Of a stretch of 64,000 nucleotides of DNA, positions 60,619 through 64,000 are shown one piece after another. The notes beneath the pieces were generated by a model. That model saw only the letters and a list, made by a program, of their open reading frames with translations, was not told the origin of the DNA and did no database searches. The DNA is taken from contig NZ_JAPWKB010000019.1 in assembly GCF_028283785.1 (NCBI RefSeq), forward strand, positions 20,001 to 84,000, in the 5' to 3' direction. Numbering within the stretch: the first letter of the stretch is position 1; each line of letters opens with the position of its first letter. This stretch comes from Paraburkholderia sp. GTDB lineage: Bacteria; Pseudomonadota; Gammaproteobacteria; Burkholderiales; Burkholderiaceae. The position numbers and the translations under genes were made by a program.

Positions 60619-62507
60619 GCTGTCGGCCTGCGACCGATGCGCGGCGGCCACCGTTTCACCTCGCCGCGCTGCAATGTCGCCACGGAGAGCTCGCTGAAAC
60701 TGTTCATCGACACATGTCGCGCGAAAAACTGATCCATCACCGCGCCGAACAGATATGTGCTCGCGCCCGCGAACGCGAGTTCATCGAGTAGCAACGACAC
60801 GTTGACGCCGCGCCCGAACATCAGCGGCCCTGGATGCGGTAACGCGCGGTGCACGGGTTCGACGCGGACTTGCCGGACGCCGTGAATTTGCGGCAACACG
60901 GTCGGATCGGCGGCGCCGGCGTACAGTTCGAGCAGGCTGCGCAACGCGTGTGCGCCCTGAGTGTCGTCGAGGTCGGTTAGCGTCAGGTAATTCAGCCCGA
61001 GGTGGCTGATCAGACGCCACGTGGTTTCGTTTTCGGCCAACGCGGCGCGCGGCGGTGTCGGCCCGCGCAAGACATTGATTGACGCGACCGGCGCGGACAC
61101 GCGCAAGCTGAAATCACTGCCACCGCCGAGTGGGATCAGTGCGCCGAGGTCGCGATTCGTGCACAGCGCATGGGCCGACAGATGGCGCAAGTCGTCCGAA
61201 AATGGAGCCTCGCGCTGATCGACCAGCGAGACATAGGCTTCCGTCCCGTTATACATGGACCGTGCGCCATTCCGATTCGCTTGCGCACGATTGGCGACGA
61301 GACGCGGTTCACGGCGCATCGTGAAGTAACGGCCATGATGACCGGCACTGTCCGAAGTTTCTGAGTGGGTCCGATAGAACGGCTCGAATGGACAGCTTTT
61401 CCCGTCGGACGCCAGATGCCCGGTGACGGATTCGATCCCGTAAATTTCGTAATCGAGAGGACGCGTGCGATCGACCACGATGTGCTGTTCGTGATGGCTC
61501 GGTAGCACGGCTACCCGGTCTGTCTGCTTCGGAAACAGATTGACGGCTGGTGTGCAGAAGAGCGCGAGACTGTGCTGCCCGATGGGGCGCTCAAGCTCGG
61601 GGGCCGCCTTGTCTAGCAGGATTGTCAGCGTGAAAGCGGTACCCCGGATGGCGGGCAGCGCGCGTTGCAAATCTCCGATGCTGACGAACAGATAGCGCGC
61701 GGGAAACGCAAAATATTCGTGCAACAGCCGGTAACCCTGAAACGAGCGCGTGCCGTACGGTAACAACGACTGCGTGGTGTTGAAGCCCTCGTGGCGGATC
61801 GCATCGTCGAGGGGTGTGCAAGGGCCGTCAGCGTCCGGTGCCGGATGACAGATCACGCCGAGACTATGGCCGACCATCAGTTCGAGCAGTGGCAATGCCT
61901 GAGCTTCCGGCGCGCTCAAGTGGAATGCGAGGCGGTCGATCGACAGTTCGCCCAGCGTCTGCACACCGGTTGCCTCGATCCGGATAGTTAACGCACTGCG
62001 TACCTGCGCGGCAACCTGCGTGCCGACGAGACGCGACAGCGGAAGCTCGGATGGTTCGCCTGTCAGTTTGACGTCGACGATTCGCAGCGGCCATAGCGTG
62101 ACTTCGTGCGCGGTGCGGAACTCGCACGAGGTCTGTTCGCCCGGCGTCAGATTGGCCCGCAATGAGGTTCCGGCGGCCAAGGTGTGACCTGCCAGCAAGC
62201 TGCCTTCGCGCAGATTCGGCGTGATCGCGACGATTGCCATCGACGGTAACGGCGCGCCGTAGTTCGGATACACCATGTCGAGCATGCGCTGTGAAAAGCG
62301 CGGAAATTCCGCATCCATCTTCAGATGGATACGCGCTGTCAGAAAGCTGAAGCCTTCCAGCAGACGCTCGACGTATGGATCGTCGATTTCGCTGCCGCGC
62401 ATTCCCAGTTCGCCGGCGACGTTCGGGAATTCGGTTGCGAACTCGGCGCCTGACTCGCGCAAATAGGCGAGTTCGCGGTTGTAGTAATCGAGTAAGCGTG
62501 TGTCCAT
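60615..62507 (-). CDS. tssF: T6SS baseplate protein TssF
   Basis: 630 residues from ATG 62507, which shares bases with the tssE stop (TGATG). TssF (VasA/ImpG) hallmark N-terminus LLDYYNRELAYLRESGAEFATEFP and DPYVERLLEGFSFLTARIHLKMD, with FGRGVNVSLLLDELAF towards the C-terminus. Baseplate wedge component. Confidence 0.96.
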   Translation of the reverse strand: MDTRLLDYYNRELAYLRESGAEFATEFPNVAGELGMRGSEIDDPYVERLLEGFSFLTARIHLKMDAEFPRFSQRMLDMVYPNYGAPLPSMAIVAITPNLREGSLLAGHTLAAGTSLRANLTPGEQTSCEFRTAHEVTLWPLRIVDVKLTGEPSELPLSRLVGTQVAAQVRSALTIRIEATGVQTLGELSIDRLAFHLSAPEAQALPLLELMVGHSLGVICHPAPDADGPCTPLDDAIRHEGFNTTQSLLPYGTRSFQGYRLLHEYFAFPARYLFVSIGDLQRALPAIRGTAFTLTILLDKAAPELERPIGQHSLALFCTPAVNLFPKQTDRVAVLPSHHEQHIVVDRTRPLDYEIYGIESVTGHLASDGKSCPFEPFYRTHSETSDSAGHHGRYFTMRREPRLVANRAQANRNGARSMYNGTEAYVSLVDQREAPFSDDLRHLSAHALCTNRDLGALIPLGGGSDFSLRVSAPVASINVLRGPTPPRAALAENETTWRLISHLGLNYLTLTDLDDTQGAHALRSLLELYAGAADPTVLPQIHGVRQVRVEPVHRALPHPGPLMFGRGVNVSLLLDELAFAGASTYLFGAVMDQFFARHVSMNSFSELSVATLQRGEVKRWPPRIGRRPTA

Positions 62508-63052
62508 CACGTCCCTCCACCGAGACCCGGCGCGAGACCGCCGCTTTCGGGATCGAGGTCGATACGCAACGTGAATGCGTGCGATGCGTGGCGCGGCCAG
62601 AGCTGACCGAGGATTTCAAGCGACCGGTTTTGCCGCTGGGACGTCGCTTCGCGGCCGACGACACACCGTACTTCGATACTGTCCGCGACGACACGCGGCT
62701 CGAAGCGAAGGATTGCCTCGCGGACGTCGGCTTCGATCGTACGCCAGTCTGCATCGACCGCTCGCACGCCAGCCAGTCCACCGACACCGAAGTTCAGCAC
62801 CGAACGCCTGACGTGGGGAAACGCGGCGAGATCGTCGGTGGAGGTGAGGTTCTCGCAGTGCATCAACCAGCCCAGATCGCGCAACACGGCGTCGCGCAAC
62901 TGCGCGCGTGCCGCGCCCGACGACGCTGCATGCGCGAGCGGCGAACGTCGCGCGGTCAGACGGTCGAGCAGACACGGCGGCGCGTCGGTTTGCACGTCGC
63001 GCCGTTGCGTACGATCGCCGCGCGGCGCGAGCAAGGGGTGAAGTTGATCCAC
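62507..63052 (-). CDS. tssE: T6SS baseplate protein TssE (gp25-like)
   Basis: 181 residues with a GTG start at 63052. The gp25/TssE core is visible: LRDAVLRDLGWLMHCENLTSTDDLAAFPHVRRSVLNFGVGGL (LNFG is the family motif), IEADVREAILRFEPRV. It initiates sheath assembly at the baseplate. An unassigned 157-base gap separates it from hcp. The N-terminal about 45 residues are variable and the start is less certain than the core. Confidence 0.9.
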   Translation of the reverse strand: MDQLHPLLAPRGDRTQRRDVQTDAPPCLLDRLTARRSPLAHAASSGAARAQLRDAVLRDLGWLMHCENLTSTDDLAAFPHVRRSVLNFGVGGLAGVRAVDADWRTIEADVREAILRFEPRVVADSIEVRCVVGREATSQRQNRSLEILGQLWPRHASHAFTLRIDLDPESGGLAPGLGGGT

Positions 63053-63209
63053 AGAGGTTCTCTTCGGTTCTCGTTGAATGTGAGGGCGCGAGGGCGTGAG
63101 CGCGGACGGCCTTAGCGTGTGTCGCCGAGCCGATGCACGGTTGCACGGCCGCTCGACTGCATGGGCTTCACGGGCGCCAACACGTTCAGCAATTGGCGCT
63201 TCGGCGCGG

Positions 63210-63692
63210 TCAGACTTCGCGGTTTTCCTTGATGTCCCACGCGAGCACGCTTTCGCCGCCCTTCGTGCCTTGATCGGTTTGCTCCCAGTACTGCTTGCGT
63301 ACTTTCGCCGCCTGGAACTGATAGGTGACGCCGACCGCTTCCGATCCGCGCGATGCGCTTTGCCGCACGGATGTCACGAGTACCTGAGAGAGCGTGATGT
63401 GGAGATATTCGATCTGCGAGCCGCCGGCCTTGCATACCGACACTTCGACCTTGGGCAGGTGCTTGCCGTTGGCGCAGTACTTGAGAACGGCTGGCGCTGC
63501 CTTGTCGAGGAAGGTGTCGACGACGAGATCGTTGAAGCTCGCCTTGCCGATTCCGCCGCCGCTGCCGGTGGCCATGCTGCCGGGCTGCTCCGCCCCCCAC
63601 GAATAGGACCGGATGTCGATCCAGCCTTTGTGGTTCGCATCCTTGGATTCGCCGACGACGCCGTCTACGCGCAAGTACATATCTACAGACAT
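63210..63692 (-). CDS. hcp: T6SS tube protein Hcp (TssD)
   Basis: 160 residues. Hcp family: MSVDMYLRVDGVVGESKD, HKGWIDIRSYSWGAEQPG, FNDLVVDTFLDKAAPAVLKYCANGKHLPKV, YLHITLSQVLVTSV. Assembles into hexameric rings forming the inner tube and acts as cargo chaperone. No C-terminal toxin extension. 36 bases downstream of tssC. Confidence 0.97.
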   Translation of the reverse strand: MSVDMYLRVDGVVGESKDANHKGWIDIRSYSWGAEQPGSMATGSGGGIGKASFNDLVVDTFLDKAAPAVLKYCANGKHLPKVEVSVCKAGGSQIEYLHITLSQVLVTSVRQSASRGSEAVGVTYQFQAAKVRKQYWEQTDQGTKGGESVLAWDIKENREV

Positions 63693-63728
63693 GATTGAAG
63701 CTCCTGTGTGAGCGAAAAGTTCACTGCG

Positions 63729-64000
63729 TTAAAGCGCCTGCGTGGTCGTGTTGCCGTCTGTCAGTGCGGGCAAGCGCGAAACCAGCCTCAGAGAAACGGT
63801 CAGCCCTTCGAGCTGGTAGTGCGGACGCAGGAAGAATTTCGCGCGGTAGTAGCCGGGGTTGTCTTCGACGTCCTCGATCACCACCTGGGCGGATGCAAGC
63901 GGCTTTCGCGCCTTCGTGTCTTGCGAAGAGTTGACGGGATCGCCGTCTACGTAATTCATGATCCAGTTGTTGAGCCAGGACTCCATGTCGCCGCGCTCCC
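63729..64000 (-). CDS. tssC: T6SS sheath protein TssC (VipB), C-terminal fragment
   Basis: Only the last 90 or so residues lie in the window; the gene runs off the right edge. ERGDMESWLNNWIMNYV, then ARKPLASAQVVIEDVEDNPGYYRAKFFLRPHYQLEGLTVSLRLVSRLP is the conserved C-terminus of the large sheath subunit. tssB would normally precede it beyond 64000. Confidence 0.93.
   Translation of the reverse strand, partial: ERGDMESWLNNWIMNYVDGDPVNSSQDTKARKPLASAQVVIEDVEDNPGYYRAKFFLRPHYQLEGLTVSLRLVSRLPALTDGNTTTQAL

Overview
The window looks like a chromosomal segment of a Burkholderia sensu lato species, most likely Paraburkholderia. The grounds are high GC with strong G/C third-codon bias, an Omp32-like general porin, a beta-proteobacterial dcw (division and cell wall) cluster running through lpxC and secA, and a pilB-pilC-pilD-coaE-zapD-yacG block typical of beta-proteobacteria. 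Assignments rest on protein motifs and gene order read by eye; no database search was run.

Layout. 1-3466: the end of an rRNA operon (tRNA-Ala, spacer with boxB/boxA-like antitermination signals, 23S, 5S, terminator). 3777-11416: metabolic and envelope genes, namely an M20 amidohydrolase (-), a molybdopterin oxidoreductase (+), a long-chain acyl-CoA ligase (+), a porin (-) and coq7 (+). 11679-29313: the dcw cluster on the + strand, mraZ-rsmH-ftsL-ftsI-murE-murF-mraY-murD-ftsW-murG-murC-ddlB-ftsQ-ftsA-ftsZ. Many of its genes overlap by 1-4 bases, and a strong promoter with four 10-bp-phased MraZ-type repeats precedes it. 29568-37738: a Prx5-type peroxiredoxin, lpxC, dciA (-), secA, argJ, a DUF815 ATPase and a MutT-type Nudix hydrolase. 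37848-43343 (-): yacG, zapD, coaE, pilD, pilC, pilB. 43497-44802 (-): a DUF21/CBS/CorC transporter.

44908-64000 (-): most of a type VI secretion system (T6SS). In transcription order it runs tssC (C-terminal end only), hcp, tssE, tssF, tssG, vgrG, a DUF2169-pentapeptide-repeat fusion, a stand-alone pentapeptide-repeat protein, a DUF3540 protein, a DUF4150 PAAR-like protein, tssJ, tssK, tssL (with an OmpA-like domain), tssM and an FHA protein. The tube, baseplate, spike and membrane complex are all represented. tssB, tssA and tssH/clpV are not seen and would have to lie beyond 64000 or elsewhere. The vgrG-to-DUF4150 block is an intact spike/adaptor/cargo cassette lying between tssG and tssJ, with no recognisable toxin or immunity gene; it is the most promising unexplained system here.

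Three genes (secA, the CorC-family gene, tssM) are each split by a single-base indel while both halves remain well conserved. secA is essential, so sequence error is the likeliest explanation for at least that one; the other two could be errors or real lesions.
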